Assembly (NCBI GenBank): GCA_030412945.1 | Contig: JAUHJS010000006.1 | Coordinates: forward strand, 62,001 to 126,000 | DNA from: Shiella aurantiaca | Lineage (GTDB): Bacteria; Bacteroidota; Bacteroidia; Cytophagales; Cyclobacteriaceae | Direction of reading: 5' to 3' | DNA length: 64,000 nucleotides | Shown: positions 35,493 to 45,191 of the stretch, piece after piece | Numbering within the stretch: the first letter of the stretch is position 1 | Layout: every line of letters begins with the position of its first letter | The notes under the pieces: model-generated | Database searches by the model: none | What the model saw: only the letters and a program-made list of their open reading frames with translations | Told to the model about the DNA's origin: nothing | Made by a program: the position numbers and the translations under genes

Positions 35493-36524
35493 TTAAAGCG
35501 TGGAAGGGTATTTTTCTTTGTAATAGGAAAAAAAGCGATGAAAATCGCCTCCAAACTGCTCATAGAAAACCTTTTCAAGGTCTACCTTCTTCCCATTGTA
35601 ACGCACGTAAGACATAAAAAATGCATTATTCGGTGGGTTCTGTTTCAGGTATTCGATGCGTTCTGAAGGAATAGCCAAGGACAAAATACTTAGCCCCTCA
35701 ATAAAACGATTGATGGCCGCTTCTTTCCTTTGTTGTTTCATTTCTACTGCCATATCGGCTGGAAAAGATTTATAGAGCGAATCGAGCTGTTGGGTACTTC
35801 GCAAAATGTATTGGGTAATCACTTCACTATCTTTCCCTCGGTTTTTATACTTTTCCAGTTCGGGGCTATTCGGGCCAAAATAATAAGCCAAAAAGCGCTC
35901 CGCCCCTATTTCTCCTACAAAACTGGCCAGGTTTTCATTAAAATCGACACTGTCCTTTACATACAAGGTGCCGTGGGTAAGTTCATGGATGATGAGTTCG
36001 GCCAAAGAACCATCACCCCGAAATAGCATACTGCTCAAGATAGGGTCTTTCAGCCAACCCAAAGTAGACCAGCCACTTACTGTCCCCATTCTTACCTCCC
36101 AGCCTTCGGCCTCCAAGGCTTCCATTTCTTTTTGTGCCTTTTCTTCTTCAAAAAAGCCCTTATAAGGGAATGAACCCAAAATCGGGAACCACCATTGCTT
36201 GGGCTCCAAAGCATAAGGTTGGCAAGCAGTGACCACCCAAAGGGAAGGTTTGCCCTGCTGATCAAAAAAAGTAGTGTAGTTTTCAGAAGGGAGAATACCC
36301 AAGGAATCGGTGGCATACTGCCGTATATCTTGTATATATAGCAAGCGCTGCTTCACCGAATCAGCCACGGTGCTATCGGCTAGTACCTCCTCTATGGGGC
36401 GGCTATTCCATACAATTGTCAACTGCCCCTTGGCTTGCGCCAGCCCATAGCCTACAAGTTCGTACTGCCAGATCAGCCCGGCTATCAAAAGCAAGAGTAA
36501 AGCATAGAGGATTTTCTTTATCAT
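35493..36524 (-). CDS. Putative zinc aminopeptidase (PF10023 family)
   Basis: A 343-residue membrane-anchored protein with one N-terminal TM (about 3-24). Just after it is the family signature QAKGQLTIVWNSRPIEEVL. The zinc motif HELTH occurs in ELIIHELTHGTLYVKDS near residue 180, followed by the third-ligand region NENLASFVGEIGAE. PF10023 members are predicted gluzincin-like aminopeptidases but are little studied. It overlaps the upstream gene by 4 nt (ATGA type), so the two are co-translated. Confidence 0.85.
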   Translation of the reverse strand: MIKKILYALLLLLIAGLIWQYELVGYGLAQAKGQLTIVWNSRPIEEVLADSTVADSVKQRLLYIQDIRQYATDSLGILPSENYTTFFDQQGKPSLWVVTACQPYALEPKQWWFPILGSFPYKGFFEEEKAQKEMEALEAEGWEVRMGTVSGWSTLGWLKDPILSSMLFRGDGSLAELIIHELTHGTLYVKDSVDFNENLASFVGEIGAERFLAYYFGPNSPELEKYKNRGKDSEVITQYILRSTQQLDSLYKSFPADMAVEMKQQRKEAAINRFIEGLSILSLAIPSERIEYLKQNPPNNAFFMSYVRYNGKKVDLEKVFYEQFGGDFHRFFSYYKEKYPSTL

Positions 36525-37651
36525 GGCTTCCGATGCAATAAGAAATCGGTCCTATACGTAAAGTAGGCCCCGTGGGAAAACTCAAATTGACCCGTTTGCA
36601 AATCGATCAGGGGTTCTACTCGCAAACTAATACCCAACTCGGGGGTGATCTCAAAGTTTTGAATAAAACGAAGAATCAACAAATCCCGATTAGGGCTTAA
36701 GTAGGGTGCTTTTTTGAATGAAGTGGACTCCGATTGATACAACAAACCTCCTTTATAACTAATAAAATCCAATCCTTTCCAATAGCTTAACATCAGGTCG
36801 AACTTATGGGTATGAAGGTTTACATTGGCATAATAGGCATTACCCGCCTTAAAGGGTCGCTGAAACTCGAAGGAGAAATCTTTGTAGGCTACCCAATAAT
36901 TACTAAACTGGATCTTTCTGAAAAACTTTTCCTCTGATAAAGTGTATTCCGCCTCCAAACCCATCGTATGGTTCCAAAGAGTGGTAAGTGGGGCATCTGA
37001 TCGATCGATTTGTCCGCCTTGGTGGTACACCTTAAACTGAACGGGAGTACTAATTCTCCATTGACCTTTTTTTATCAAATCATAACGCATAGAAAGTCCA
37101 CCCGAAACCTCCTCTTGAGCCGAATCACCACGATACAACATGGTTTCCCAGTTTACCCAGGCGTCTAGCCAAAGCTTTTCCTTTTCAATGATTGCTTGCA
37201 GTCCGGTTTCTTGCCTATCGTACATAATGCGCTCGAAATCATAGAGCGGCTCAATAAGCTGATGATTTAGGGCGCCCTCTAAGTTTCCGAAAATATACCG
37301 AATATCTCCTTGCTCAAGTTGTATTTGAAAGGTAGGCATAAGTTCTTGATAGCCCAAAGCACCAAAATCGCGTTGTAGATAAACACCCGCCTGTACTTTG
37401 ATAAATTCGGTTGGGTAAAAACTGAGGCTTGGAATTGTTTGAAACCCAAACAGGGTATAGCCATCGGCTATTCTATTAAAATATTCGTTGTTTTTTGTAA
37501 AGCCCAAGGACTCAAAAGTGAGGTATACGCCCTTAGCATGAGCAGAATCAGGCGGTATACTATATATAAATGTACGGTTGTCGAGCTGTGCCCTCAGTAA
37601 GAAAGGAAAGCCCACACTCAAGACGAGTAAAAAAAGAAAGCGATTAATCAT
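36521..37651 (-). CDS. Hypothetical outer-membrane-like protein
   Basis: I do not recognise a named family. The 376-residue product has a signal peptide (NRFLFLLVLSVGFPFLLRAQ) and a body of alternating beta strands rich in Tyr, Phe and Trp, with charged turns (SFYPTEFIKVQAGVYLQRDFG) and an aromatic C-terminal region, suggesting an outer-membrane beta-barrel of about 16 strands. ATG 37651 is preferred to a TTG three codons earlier. The aminopeptidase gene overlaps its stop by 4 nt, suggesting a functional pair. Confidence 0.7.
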   Translation of the reverse strand: MINRFLFLLVLSVGFPFLLRAQLDNRTFIYSIPPDSAHAKGVYLTFESLGFTKNNEYFNRIADGYTLFGFQTIPSLSFYPTEFIKVQAGVYLQRDFGALGYQELMPTFQIQLEQGDIRYIFGNLEGALNHQLIEPLYDFERIMYDRQETGLQAIIEKEKLWLDAWVNWETMLYRGDSAQEEVSGGLSMRYDLIKKGQWRISTPVQFKVYHQGGQIDRSDAPLTTLWNHTMGLEAEYTLSEEKFFRKIQFSNYWVAYKDFSFEFQRPFKAGNAYYANVNLHTHKFDLMLSYWKGLDFISYKGGLLYQSESTSFKKAPYLSPNRDLLILRFIQNFEITPELGISLRVEPLIDLQTGQFEFSHGAYFTYRTDFLLHRKP

Positions 37652-37786
37652 GGCATGCAATATACAGAAGAATGGGAATTGGAGTAGATTCGCACACGCA
37701 AAAAGGAATAGTAGGGGACTGAAAAGAGGTGAGAAAAATTTTCAAACTTTTTTTGGTCAGATATTTTACAAAATAAATAATTACTC

Positions 37787-37794
37787 TACTTTTG
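37787..37794 (+). promoter_or_regulatory. -7 promoter box for tRNA-Gln
   Basis: TACTTTTG, an exact TAnnTTTG match, 39 nt upstream of the mature tRNA 5' end. Confidence 0.6.
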
Positions 37795-37832
37795 TATTCC
37801 CAAAAGCAAGCAGGTAAAATAACCCGCCAAAT

Positions 37833-37905
37833 TGTCCGATGGTGTAACTGGCAACACGTCTGATTTTGGTTCAGAAGAGTCTAGGTTCGAGCCCTAGTCG
37901 GACAA
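37833..37905 (+). tRNA. tRNA-Gln (anticodon TTG)
   Basis: A 73-nt cloverleaf: acceptor TGTCCGA with TCGGACA, anticodon stem TCTGA/TCAGA around loop TTTTGGT (anticodon TTG), and T arm CTAGG-TTCGAGC-CCTAG. U1-A72 is typical of glutamine tRNAs. CCA is not encoded. It is a single tRNA gene with its own promoter and a hairpin terminator just downstream. Confidence 0.95.
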
Positions 37906-37917
37906 CAAAACATCACT

Positions 37918-37950
37918 ATTAATCCCGGCTTTGTCGGGATTAATTTATTT
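37918..37950 (+). terminator. Terminator after tRNA-Gln
   Basis: Ten-base arms ATTAATCCCG and CGGGATTAAT with a 7-nt loop, then TTATTTTA. It lies 12 nt after the tRNA and 27 nt before the prs ATG. Confidence 0.75.
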
Positions 37951-37976
37951 TATCGCGTACCTAGCCAAAAACGCTT

Positions 37977-38903
37977 ATGTCCTCAGTAAAACTATTCGCA
38001 GGAACCGGAAGCAAACCACTCGCTGAAAAAATAGCGCACTGCTACGGCAAGCCACTGGGCAACATGGTCACCATGAAATTTAGCGATGGAGAGATGTCTC
38101 CCAGCTATGGTGAGAGTGTCCGCGGAGATCACGTTTTCTTAGTACAAAGCACCAACCCTCCTTCTGATAACCTCATGGAGCTTCTATTGATGATAGATGC
38201 TGCCAAGCGAGCAAGTGCAGAGTTTGTAACCGTAGTGGTTCCATATTTTGGATATGCCCGTCAGGACAGAAAGGACAAACCACGTGTAGCGATTGCTGCC
38301 AAACTGGTAGCCAATTTGCTGTCAGCAGCTGGCGCCAACCGATTGATTACTTGCGACTTACACGCAGGTCAAATCCAAGGGTTTTTCGACATTCCGGTCG
38401 ATCATCTGGATGGATCCGCTATTTTCTACCCATACTTAAAATCTTTACAACTTCCGAACTTGGTATTTGCTGCTCCGGATGTAGGGGGGACAGGAAGAGC
38501 CCGTAGCTTTGCCAAGTTGTTTGAGGTAGACATGGTAGTGTGCGATAAGCACCGTAAGCGCGCCAACGAGGTAGCTTCTATGCAGGTAATTGGTGATGTA
38601 GAAGGCATGGACGTAGTATTAGTAGACGACATTATCGATACTGGAGGCACTATTTGCAAAGCTGCTGGTCTGTTGAAAGAAAAAGGAGCCAAGTCGGTAC
38701 GTGCGGTTATTACCCACCCGGTACTTTCAGGTGCTGCTTACGACAATATTGAAAACTCGGTATTGGAAGAGCTAGTGGTAACAGATACCATTCCTTTGAA
38801 AAAGGAATGCAATAAAATAAAAGTATTAACGGTAGCCGACTTGTTTGCTAAGGCCATTAAAAATGTGCACACACACGAGTCTATCAGCTCCTTATTTATC
38901 TAA
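37977..38903 (+). CDS. prs: Ribose-phosphate pyrophosphokinase
   Basis: Makes PRPP from ribose 5-phosphate and ATP for nucleotide, His and Trp synthesis. The 308 residues carry the family signatures: MKFSDGEMSPSYGESVRGDHVF near residue 33, PYFGYARQDRKDK near residue 87, and the PRPP-binding VVLVDDIIDTGGTICKAA near residue 218. L25 and Pth genes follow in the same direction, a layout seen in many Bacteroidota. No clear -7 box is seen between the tRNA terminator and the ATG. Confidence 0.96.
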   Translation: MSSVKLFAGTGSKPLAEKIAHCYGKPLGNMVTMKFSDGEMSPSYGESVRGDHVFLVQSTNPPSDNLMELLLMIDAAKRASAEFVTVVVPYFGYARQDRKDKPRVAIAAKLVANLLSAAGANRLITCDLHAGQIQGFFDIPVDHLDGSAIFYPYLKSLQLPNLVFAAPDVGGTGRARSFAKLFEVDMVVCDKHRKRANEVASMQVIGDVEGMDVVLVDDIIDTGGTICKAAGLLKEKGAKSVRAVITHPVLSGAAYDNIENSVLEELVVTDTIPLKKECNKIKVLTVADLFAKAIKNVHTHESISSLFI

Positions 38904-38930
38904 GTAACAATTCAATTAAATTATATTCCA

Positions 38931-39509
38931 ATGAAAACAGTAGAGATTATAGGGTTTAAAAGAGCAAATCTCGGTAAGAAAGAGTCTGCTGACCTTCGTG
39001 CAGCCGGCAATGTTCCATGTGTATTATACGGTGGCAGTGAGCAAATTCACTTCTATTCACCTATGATTCTTTTCCGTGACCTAGTATATACTCCGGAAGC
39101 TAGAATGGTGAAGTTAAACGTAGAAGGTGCCGAGTTCGATGCCATCTTACAAGATATTCAGTTTCACCCGGTAAATGAAGTAATCCTTCATGCCGACTTC
39201 TTGTTGTTGAACGACAAGAAAGAAATCAAAATGGATATTCCTGTGAAAATGACAGGTACTGCTCCTGGTGTTATCAAAGGGGGTAAAATCGTAGTAAAAC
39301 TTAGAAAACTTACCGTGAAGGCTTTGCCTAAAAACATGCCGGATGAAATCGAGGTGGATATTTCTGGCCTTGACCTTGGTAAGTCAGTAAAAGTAGGTGA
39401 AGTAGAAGCTAAAAACTTCGTAATCACCAACAGTCCATTGAATTCTATTGCAACTGTGGCTATTCCAAGAGCGCTTAGAGGTGCTGGTGCCGCAGGTGGT
39501 GACGAGTAA
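38931..39509 (+). CDS. rplY: 50S ribosomal protein L25 (Ctc form)
   Basis: Binds 5S rRNA in the large subunit. The 192-residue length indicates the two-domain TL5/Ctc form: an N-terminal L25 domain (1-95; KRANLGKKESADLRAAGNVP) and a beta-rich C-terminal domain ending in a Gly/Ala-rich acidic tail. The gene lies 27 nt after prs and is followed by a strong terminator. Confidence 0.95.
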   Translation: MKTVEIIGFKRANLGKKESADLRAAGNVPCVLYGGSEQIHFYSPMILFRDLVYTPEARMVKLNVEGAEFDAILQDIQFHPVNEVILHADFLLLNDKKEIKMDIPVKMTGTAPGVIKGGKIVVKLRKLTVKALPKNMPDEIEVDISGLDLGKSVKVGEVEAKNFVITNSPLNSIATVAIPRALRGAGAAGGDE

Positions 39510-39540
39510 TTATTCACTCCTCACGTTAATTGTTATGAAG

Positions 39541-39568
39541 AATCCTGCCCTCGGGCGGGATTTTTTTT
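39541..39568 (+). terminator. Terminator of the prs-rplY operon
   Basis: AATCCTGCCC / GGGCGGGATT arms (one T-G pair), TC loop and a T8 tract. Confidence 0.9.
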
Positions 39569-39678
39569 GCCCTTTCCTGTCGATTTTCCATCAATGGCCA
39601 CTGGTCTATGCCGCATCTTGGGCAAGATTGAATAAATTAGCGTGGCTGTACAGCAGATAAATAGTAAACGAATCTTTT

Positions 39679-40239
39679 ATGAAGTTTTTAATAGCCGGCC
39701 TTGGCAATATTGGACCTGAATATGAACTCACCCGACACAACATCGGATTTTTGACCCTCGACCGCATTGCCGACTTAGAAAAACTTGATTTCGCCATCGG
39801 TAGGCTGGCCTATCGGGCCGAATGGAAGTACAAAGGCAAAACCATTATTCTGATTAAGCCCACCACGTATATGAATTTGAGCGGTAAGGCCGTTAACTAT
39901 TGGTTAAAAGAGGAAAAAATCCAGCAGGAAAATCTTTTGGTAGTGACGGACGACATCGCCCTGCCCTTTGGCAAGCTGCGCATGCGGGGCAAAGGCTCCA
40001 ATGCCGGACACAACGGACTTGGCAATATCGATGAAGTGCTGGGCAACCAGCAATATGCTCGCCTGCGCTTTGGTGTAGGAGGCGATTTCCCGCGCGGAAA
40101 ACAGGTAGATTACGTCTTGGGTCAGTTTCCGGCCGGAGAGCTGGCCGAACTACCGATATACATGGACAAAGCCGCAGAAATGATCAAAGGCTTTTGCACC
40201 ATCGGTATAGACCGAACGATGAGCCAGTTTAATAGTTAA
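39679..40239 (+). CDS. pth: Peptidyl-tRNA hydrolase
   Basis: Releases tRNA from stalled peptidyl-tRNA. The 186 residues contain LIAGLGNIGPEYELTRHNIGF with the catalytic His near residue 21, IKPTTYMNLSGKAV, and DIALPFGKLRMRGKGSNAGHNGLGNI near residue 94. Its length is normal. It is separated from rplY by a terminator, so it probably has its own promoter, which I could not identify. Confidence 0.96.
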   Translation: MKFLIAGLGNIGPEYELTRHNIGFLTLDRIADLEKLDFAIGRLAYRAEWKYKGKTIILIKPTTYMNLSGKAVNYWLKEEKIQQENLLVVTDDIALPFGKLRMRGKGSNAGHNGLGNIDEVLGNQQYARLRFGVGGDFPRGKQVDYVLGQFPAGELAELPIYMDKAAEMIKGFCTIGIDRTMSQFNS

Positions 40240-40276
40240 GCGTTATATTCGTTTTTGTGAGCAGACAAACCCGCCT

Positions 40277-42301
40277 ATGAAACAGGTTTTAAAAGACATT
40301 CATTTAACAGCACCTACTGATGCACAGCTCTTAATCGAGCTGATAAAAGAGTTACGTCCAAAGCGTTTCTCGAAAAAGAATGCACAAAATGGTGTAGAAC
40401 TTTTGATTGCCTTATTAAAAACCGAACCTCAGCTAGCGGCAGCATTAAAAGAATATCTTTTGCGACTCTTAAGCGATAAGAATTTTAAACGCTTACTTAC
40501 CGATTCGGGAATCCTATCAAATGAGGGCTTTTTCAGAGAAACCTCAAAGAAAATATCACATGCCATACTCCCACAGGTGTATGCCGAGCGGGACGTCACC
40601 TCATTACTCAACCAATTATTCTATAAAAAGAAAGACCATAGCTGGGTAGGTGAAGTGCCTGATTCTACTTGGGCTGAACTTCTGCAGGTATTACAATTTA
40701 CGGAAACCTGTTACCTAGATTGCGACAACCCTTTGCTCAACCAATTGCTCAATAGCGTCCTGATTCTTTCGCAGCGGATAGCCACTATGGGCATTGAACC
40801 GGAACTGGCCGATAAACTCCCCGAACTGGAGCAGTTTGAATCACCTTTTTTGATTCAAAACCGTGAGCTAACCCTTTACATAGAGGGCTTCATGCGCACG
40901 GGATTTGACCGCACCACCGAAAATGCCGACTACAAGCACATTTTAGTAATGCTTGGGCAATGTGAGGAGTATATTTACACCATCCGAAAAAACAAAACCA
41001 AGTTTGGCGCCAGCCTGAGCCTCACCTACCTGCTACAGCGCCTCACCCAGCATATTGATCGAGTAAAAACCCTTTTGGAGCTGGTAGATATTTCCCAAGA
41101 TGATTTCGCCTTTCAGCGAGAGGTCATCTTTTTCAAGAAGCTAGTGCGGGCCGAGAACCGAAAAAACAGCCTTCGTGAACATTTTGAGGGCAATATCGAA
41201 CTATTGGCTTTTCAAATTACCGAACATGCCGGAAAAACGGGCGAGCATTATATCACCAATTCCAAAAAAGAATGGCTGAGTATGTTCCGTTCCGCCTCGG
41301 CCGGAGGTTTTATTGTAGGCTTCCTTACTATTTTCAAGGTGCTGATCTACTATCTCAAATTGGCACCCTTTGGGCAAGCCTTTTTGTATAGCATGAACTA
41401 TTCTTTTGGGTTTATCGGTATTCATATCACGCACAGTACCTTGGCTACCAAGCAGCCCGCTATGACGGCCTCTAAAATCGCCTCTTCGCTGGATATTAAA
41501 GGTGCCTCGCGCGAACTGGCACTTAATAGTTTGGTGCAAATGATTGCTCAAGTATCACGTTCACAATTTGTGGCATTTGTGGGCAATGTGCTGCTGGCTT
41601 TTCCCGTGGCCTATGGCCTTTCTTGGTTGTATCAATACCTGATGGGCGCACCGCTGGCGGGAGAAGAAAAGGCCCTGCTCCTACTGCATGAGCTTCATCC
41701 ATTGGAGAGTCCTGCTCTTTTTCATGCCGGTATTGCGGGTGTTTTCCTGTTTCTTTCGGGCTTGATATCTGGCTATTATGACAATAAAAGCATTTACAAT
41801 AAAATCCCTCAGCGCATCGAACAGCATTGGTTGCTACGCAAACTCATGGGGCAAAAACTCCTAAGCCGCTTTGCCGCTTACCTAGGTGATAATATGGGTA
41901 GCTTGGCGGGTAATTTCTTTTTGGGGATTTTCCTAGGTTCGATTGGTACCATAGGCATGTTTTTCGGGCTTCCTTTGGATATCCGCCACATCACTTTCTC
42001 TTCGGGCAATTTCGGCTTGGCATTGGCCTCTTTAGGCAATCAGGTAAGTTGGCAAACTCTCGTTACTTGTATCTTGGGCATAGTAGGCATTGGTTTTATG
42101 AACTTTATTGTGAGTTTCAGTCTGGCGATTTTTGTAGCCATCAAATCACGCAAAGTCAATTTTAAGGAGAGCCGAAAACTGCTAATAAAGCTTTCTGAGC
42201 ATTTCTTCCTTCATCCGAAAGACTTCTTCTTCCCACCTAAAGAGGTGAAAGAAGATACAGAGGAAGTAAGCCCGCCTACGAAAAAAGTGAAGGCCGCCTA
42301 A
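40277..42301 (+). CDS. PF10136 (so-called site-specific recombinase) membrane protein
   Basis: A 674-residue protein. The N-terminal 330 residues are helical and soluble; then come five or six hydrophobic segments (about 340-630; e.g. SAGGFIVGFLTIFKVLIYYL) and a charged tail. The family was named after gonococcal Gcr, but the strongly hydrophobic C-terminal half and lack of recombinase catalytic motifs make a membrane function likelier, so the name should not be taken as evidence of DNA recombination. TMs carry ATKQPAMTASKIA in a loop. A near-match -7 box (TATATTCG, 40244-40251) lies 25 nt before the ATG. It is convergent with metG across a shared terminator. Confidence 0.82.
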   Translation: MKQVLKDIHLTAPTDAQLLIELIKELRPKRFSKKNAQNGVELLIALLKTEPQLAAALKEYLLRLLSDKNFKRLLTDSGILSNEGFFRETSKKISHAILPQVYAERDVTSLLNQLFYKKKDHSWVGEVPDSTWAELLQVLQFTETCYLDCDNPLLNQLLNSVLILSQRIATMGIEPELADKLPELEQFESPFLIQNRELTLYIEGFMRTGFDRTTENADYKHILVMLGQCEEYIYTIRKNKTKFGASLSLTYLLQRLTQHIDRVKTLLELVDISQDDFAFQREVIFFKKLVRAENRKNSLREHFEGNIELLAFQITEHAGKTGEHYITNSKKEWLSMFRSASAGGFIVGFLTIFKVLIYYLKLAPFGQAFLYSMNYSFGFIGIHITHSTLATKQPAMTASKIASSLDIKGASRELALNSLVQMIAQVSRSQFVAFVGNVLLAFPVAYGLSWLYQYLMGAPLAGEEKALLLLHELHPLESPALFHAGIAGVFLFLSGLISGYYDNKSIYNKIPQRIEQHWLLRKLMGQKLLSRFAAYLGDNMGSLAGNFFLGIFLGSIGTIGMFFGLPLDIRHITFSSGNFGLALASLGNQVSWQTLVTCILGIVGIGFMNFIVSFSLAIFVAIKSRKVNFKESRKLLIKLSEHFFLHPKDFFFPPKEVKEDTEEVSPPTKKVKAA

Positions 42302-42314
42302 TGCTTACCTAATA

Positions 42315-42353
42315 AAAAAGCGGCTGCTCCCTAACCGGAAGCAGCCGCTTTTT
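42315..42353. terminator. Bidirectional terminator between the PF10136 gene and metG
   Basis: Fourteen-base arms AAAAAGCGGCTGCT and AGCAGCCGCTTTTT around an 11-nt loop. A-run and T-run serve both converging genes. Confidence 0.92.
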
Positions 42354-42371
42354 ACCTTTATAAGGTGCTAA

Positions 42372-44486
42372 TTATCGTACAATAGCGCCCAGCTCAAAAT
42401 CACTTCCAGGGTTTACAAACTGCAATTTCCCTTCGGCATTTTCGGCCATCAGAATCATACCCTGCGATTCGATACCACGAAGCTTGCGCGGTGCCAAATT
42501 AGCCACGATGGTTACTAATTTGTTCACCACTTCCTCTGGCGTAAAATGCTCAGCAATGCCCGATACAATGGTGCGCTGCTCAAAGCCTAGGTCAACACTT
42601 AGTTTCAAAAGTTTATCAGCTTTCTCAACTTTTTCGGCTGCGGTAATTTTTCCTACGCGAAGGTCTAGCTTGGCAAAATCATCAAACTGTATGGCTTCTT
42701 TTATAGCGTTTTCTTGTGGAGCCGGTGTAGTTTCACTCATCTTTTTGGCTTGATTGGTTTCTTTGGTTTTTCTTAATTTATCTATTTGTATATCCACCTC
42801 TTCGTCTTCCACATTGCGGAAAAGCAATTCGGCTTTGCCCAACTGATGGCCGGGAGCCAGTACGCGAATAAGCTGATTTTTCTTCCAGAATTCACTCCAA
42901 TCAATACCGGAAGCTGCTGCATTGAGCTGCTGCTTAAGGCTAGCTGCGGTATGAGGCAAGAAAGGTTCGCAAGCAATGGCAATATTCCCTACCACGGTAA
43001 GGGCATAATTGAGTATGCATCCTACCGCTTCCATGTCGTCTTTGGCTAGTTTCCATGGCTCGGTATCGGCTAGGAATTTATTTCCCAAGCGAGCGAGGTT
43101 CATCATGTGAAACTGTCCTTCGCGGAAACGGAAATCGTTGAGGCACTTGGTCATCTCAGCCACCGACTTATCCAACTCCTCGTGGGTGGTATTGTATTTT
43201 TCCAGAATACGGGCGCGCACTTCATTGGTATTGGGCAATTCGTGCTCAGCTGGCACTTTTCCGTCAAAATATTTCCAAGTAAGCACCATCACCCGATTCA
43301 CAAAATTCCCCAAAATCGCTACCAATTCGCTATTAACGCGCTGCTGATAATCCTTCCAAGTGAAGTCCGCATCTTTGGTTTCGGGAGCGATGGAAGTAAG
43401 CACATAGCGTAGCTCATCCTTACGATTCGGCAATTCTTTCAAGTATTCATGCAGCCATACGGCATGATTGCGCGAGGTAGATATTTTATCCCCTTCCAGA
43501 TTCAAGAATTCATTAGCGGGCACATTATCAGGAAGGATAAAATCGCCTGCGGCTTTCAACATGCTCGGAAAAATGATGCAGTGGAAGACGATATTATCTT
43601 TCCCAATGAAATGAATCAGTCGGGTGTCATCACTTTTCCAATACTTTTCCCAATCATTGGGTTTTAATTCTTTGGTGGCCGATATATAGCCAATGGGTGC
43701 GTCAAACCACACATACAGCACTTTGCCTTCGCCCCCTGCAATGGGCACAGGAATGCCCCAGTCCAGATCGCGGGTAATGGAGCGCGGCTGTAAGCCTTGG
43801 TCCAGCCACGATTTGCATTGTCCAAATACATTACTTTTCAAATCGGCCTTGTGTCCTTCGAGCAACCACTCCTTCAACCAGCCTTCATAGCGGTCGAGAG
43901 GGAAATACCAATGCTTAGTAGGTTTCAAAACTGGCACAGCCCCTGAGACCGTAGAGCGCGGATTGATCAATTGCTTCGGGCTCAAAGAAGTTCCGCACTT
44001 TTCGCACTGATCGCCATAGGCATTTTCATTGGCACATACGGGGCAAGTACCTATTATGTATCGATCGGCCAGAAAAAGCTGCTCCTTTTCATCAAAGTAT
44101 TGGTCGGAGGTTTCTTCTATCAGTCCGCCATCGGCATGGATTTTCTTAAAGAAATCTTGCGCCATAGCATAATGCGTGGGCGTAGAAGTGCGTGAATAGA
44201 TATCGAAAGAAATCCCGAACTCTTCGAAAGCACCCTTCATCAATTGGTGGTATTTTTCAATAAACTCACGAGGCGTAACACCCTCCTTCTTGGCTCCAAT
44301 GGTGATGGCCACTCCGTGTTCGTCAGAACCGCAGATGTACACCACATCTTCCCCTTTTAGGCGCAAATAGCGCACATAGATATCGGAAGGTAGGTAAGCA
44401 CCCGCAATATGCCCAATGTGCAAAGGCCCGTTGGCATACGGCAAGGCGGCTGTAATGGTATATCGATTGAATTTTTTCGTACTCAT
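42372..44486 (-). CDS. metG: Methionyl-tRNA synthetase with C-terminal tRNA-binding domain
   Basis: Charges tRNA-Met. The 704 residues hold the HIGH motif ([16 protein letters not shown] near residue 13), a zinc knuckle ([18 protein letters not shown] near residue 150), KISTS in place of KMSKS ([10 protein letters not shown] near residue 335), an anticodon domain, and a C-terminal EMAPII-like dimerisation/tRNA-binding domain (about 595-704; [13 protein letters not shown]). ATG 44486 is used because the longer open frame would start inside the promoter. A 7-bp GC-rich dyad surrounds that promoter box. Confidence 0.96.
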   Translation of the reverse strand: MSTKKFNRYTITAALPYANGPLHIGHIAGAYLPSDIYVRYLRLKGEDVVYICGSDEHGVAITIGAKKEGVTPREFIEKYHQLMKGAFEEFGISFDIYSRTSTPTHYAMAQDFFKKIHADGGLIEETSDQYFDEKEQLFLADRYIIGTCPVCANENAYGDQCEKCGTSLSPKQLINPRSTVSGAVPVLKPTKHWYFPLDRYEGWLKEWLLEGHKADLKSNVFGQCKSWLDQGLQPRSITRDLDWGIPVPIAGGEGKVLYVWFDAPIGYISATKELKPNDWEKYWKSDDTRLIHFIGKDNIVFHCIIFPSMLKAAGDFILPDNVPANEFLNLEGDKISTSRNHAVWLHEYLKELPNRKDELRYVLTSIAPETKDADFTWKDYQQRVNSELVAILGNFVNRVMVLTWKYFDGKVPAEHELPNTNEVRARILEKYNTTHEELDKSVAEMTKCLNDFRFREGQFHMMNLARLGNKFLADTEPWKLAKDDMEAVGCILNYALTVVGNIAIACEPFLPHTAASLKQQLNAAASGIDWSEFWKKNQLIRVLAPGHQLGKAELLFRNVEDEEVDIQIDKLRKTKETNQAKKMSETTPAPQENAIKEAIQFDDFAKLDLRVGKITAAEKVEKADKLLKLSVDLGFEQRTIVSGIAEHFTPEEVVNKLVTIVANLAPRKLRGIESQGMILMAENAEGKLQFVNPGSDFELGAIVR

Positions 44487-44498
44487 AGTATAGATAAT

Positions 44499-44526
44499 GC
44501 CGCGCAAAGATAGGGCTTCGCGCGGC
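44499..44526 (-). promoter_or_regulatory. metG promoter box inside a GC-rich dyad
   Basis: Minus-strand TATCTTTG (plus 44505-44512) matches TAnnTTTG exactly, 18 nt upstream of ATG 44486. It is enclosed by perfect arms GCCGCGC (44499-44505) and GCGCGGC (44520-44526). A factor binding the arms, or a cruciform, could affect promoter opening; this is inference. Confidence 0.5.
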
Positions 44527-44560
44527 CATTTGGAAATGAATGCCGGATAGAAAGCAGCTA

Positions 44561-44761
44561 TTAATCGCCTTCTTCCAATTGGAAAAGCTCATGCACCGAA
44601 ACCTGAAAATAGGCGGCCATTTTGAGGGAAAGCACCGTAGAAGGCACATATTTTCCTTTCTCTATGGAATTGATGGTTTGCCTCGATACCCCAATCGCCT
44701 CGGCCAACTGCTCCTGGGTGATGTCTTTCTTGGCGCGTTCTACCTTAATACTATTCTTCAT
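44561..44761 (-). CDS. Small XRE-family transcriptional regulator
   Basis: A 66-residue protein that is almost entirely one helix-turn-helix domain: [27 protein letters not shown]. The compact size resembles YozG/SdpR-type stand-alone regulators. ATG 44761 is supported by the [12 protein letters not shown] start typical of the group. Its first codons overlap the end of the upstream membrane-protein gene by 11 nt, so all three genes here form one overlapping operon, transcribed from the metG-distal side. It probably regulates this operon. Confidence 0.88.
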   Translation of the reverse strand: MKNSIKVERAKKDITQEQLAEAIGVSRQTINSIEKGKYVPSTVLSLKMAAYFQVSVHELFQLEEGD

Positions 44762-45191
44762 GACGATACAGATAAAGCAAAATGCGGTAACTCGCCCAGA
44801 TATAAAAGAACAACAGGTCAATAATAGCCACCGAAGGCGTATTAAAGGATGCGATAGCGCTATTTCTGACCCAAGAAATGATAAAAAGTGCCAAGTATCC
44901 GCAGAGCAAAAAATACACTCCGGCCATAAAGGCTTTGCTGCGCAATTGCGATATCATTTCATCTTCCACCTTTCCTTTGGAAAAAACCAGTATTGCCCAG
45001 GCAAACATCCAGCAAAAATGAAACAGGGTTTGAATTTCTTGGCCATTTAACTCGACCGCAAAAGCAAATCGGCTCAGCAGCAAGGCAAAAAAAGGTAGTG
45101 GAAAAAGCACCCACACTAATTTTCGACTGGCATGGGGCATAAGCTGGGCATTGGTAAGGGCGCTTAGAAAAGATTTCAGGGAGTTATTCAT
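44751..45191 (-). CDS. Small membrane protein, XRE-operon paralog 2
   Basis: A 146-residue protein with about four hydrophobic segments. It shares the pattern VFSKGKVEDEMISQLRSKAF, between TM2 and TM3, with the neighbouring gene (VFSKEKVEDEFIAQLRMESL), so the two are paralogs. The family is found next to small XRE regulators in Bacteroidota; its role is unknown. The charged KVEDE-QLR loop is predicted to be cytoplasmic. Overlaps: 11 nt with the XRE gene, 8 nt with the upstream paralog. Confidence 0.75.
   Translation of the reverse strand: MNNSLKSFLSALTNAQLMPHASRKLVWVLFPLPFFALLLSRFAFAVELNGQEIQTLFHFCWMFAWAILVFSKGKVEDEMISQLRSKAFMAGVYFLLCGYLALFIISWVRNSAIASFNTPSVAIIDLLFFYIWASYRILLYLYRHEE

Noticed and set aside
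40277-42301. Evidence of a mobile element from the site-specific recombinase name
   Set aside because: The PF10136 product is a multi-TM protein without recombinase catalytic motifs; no attachment sites or flanking repeats are seen.
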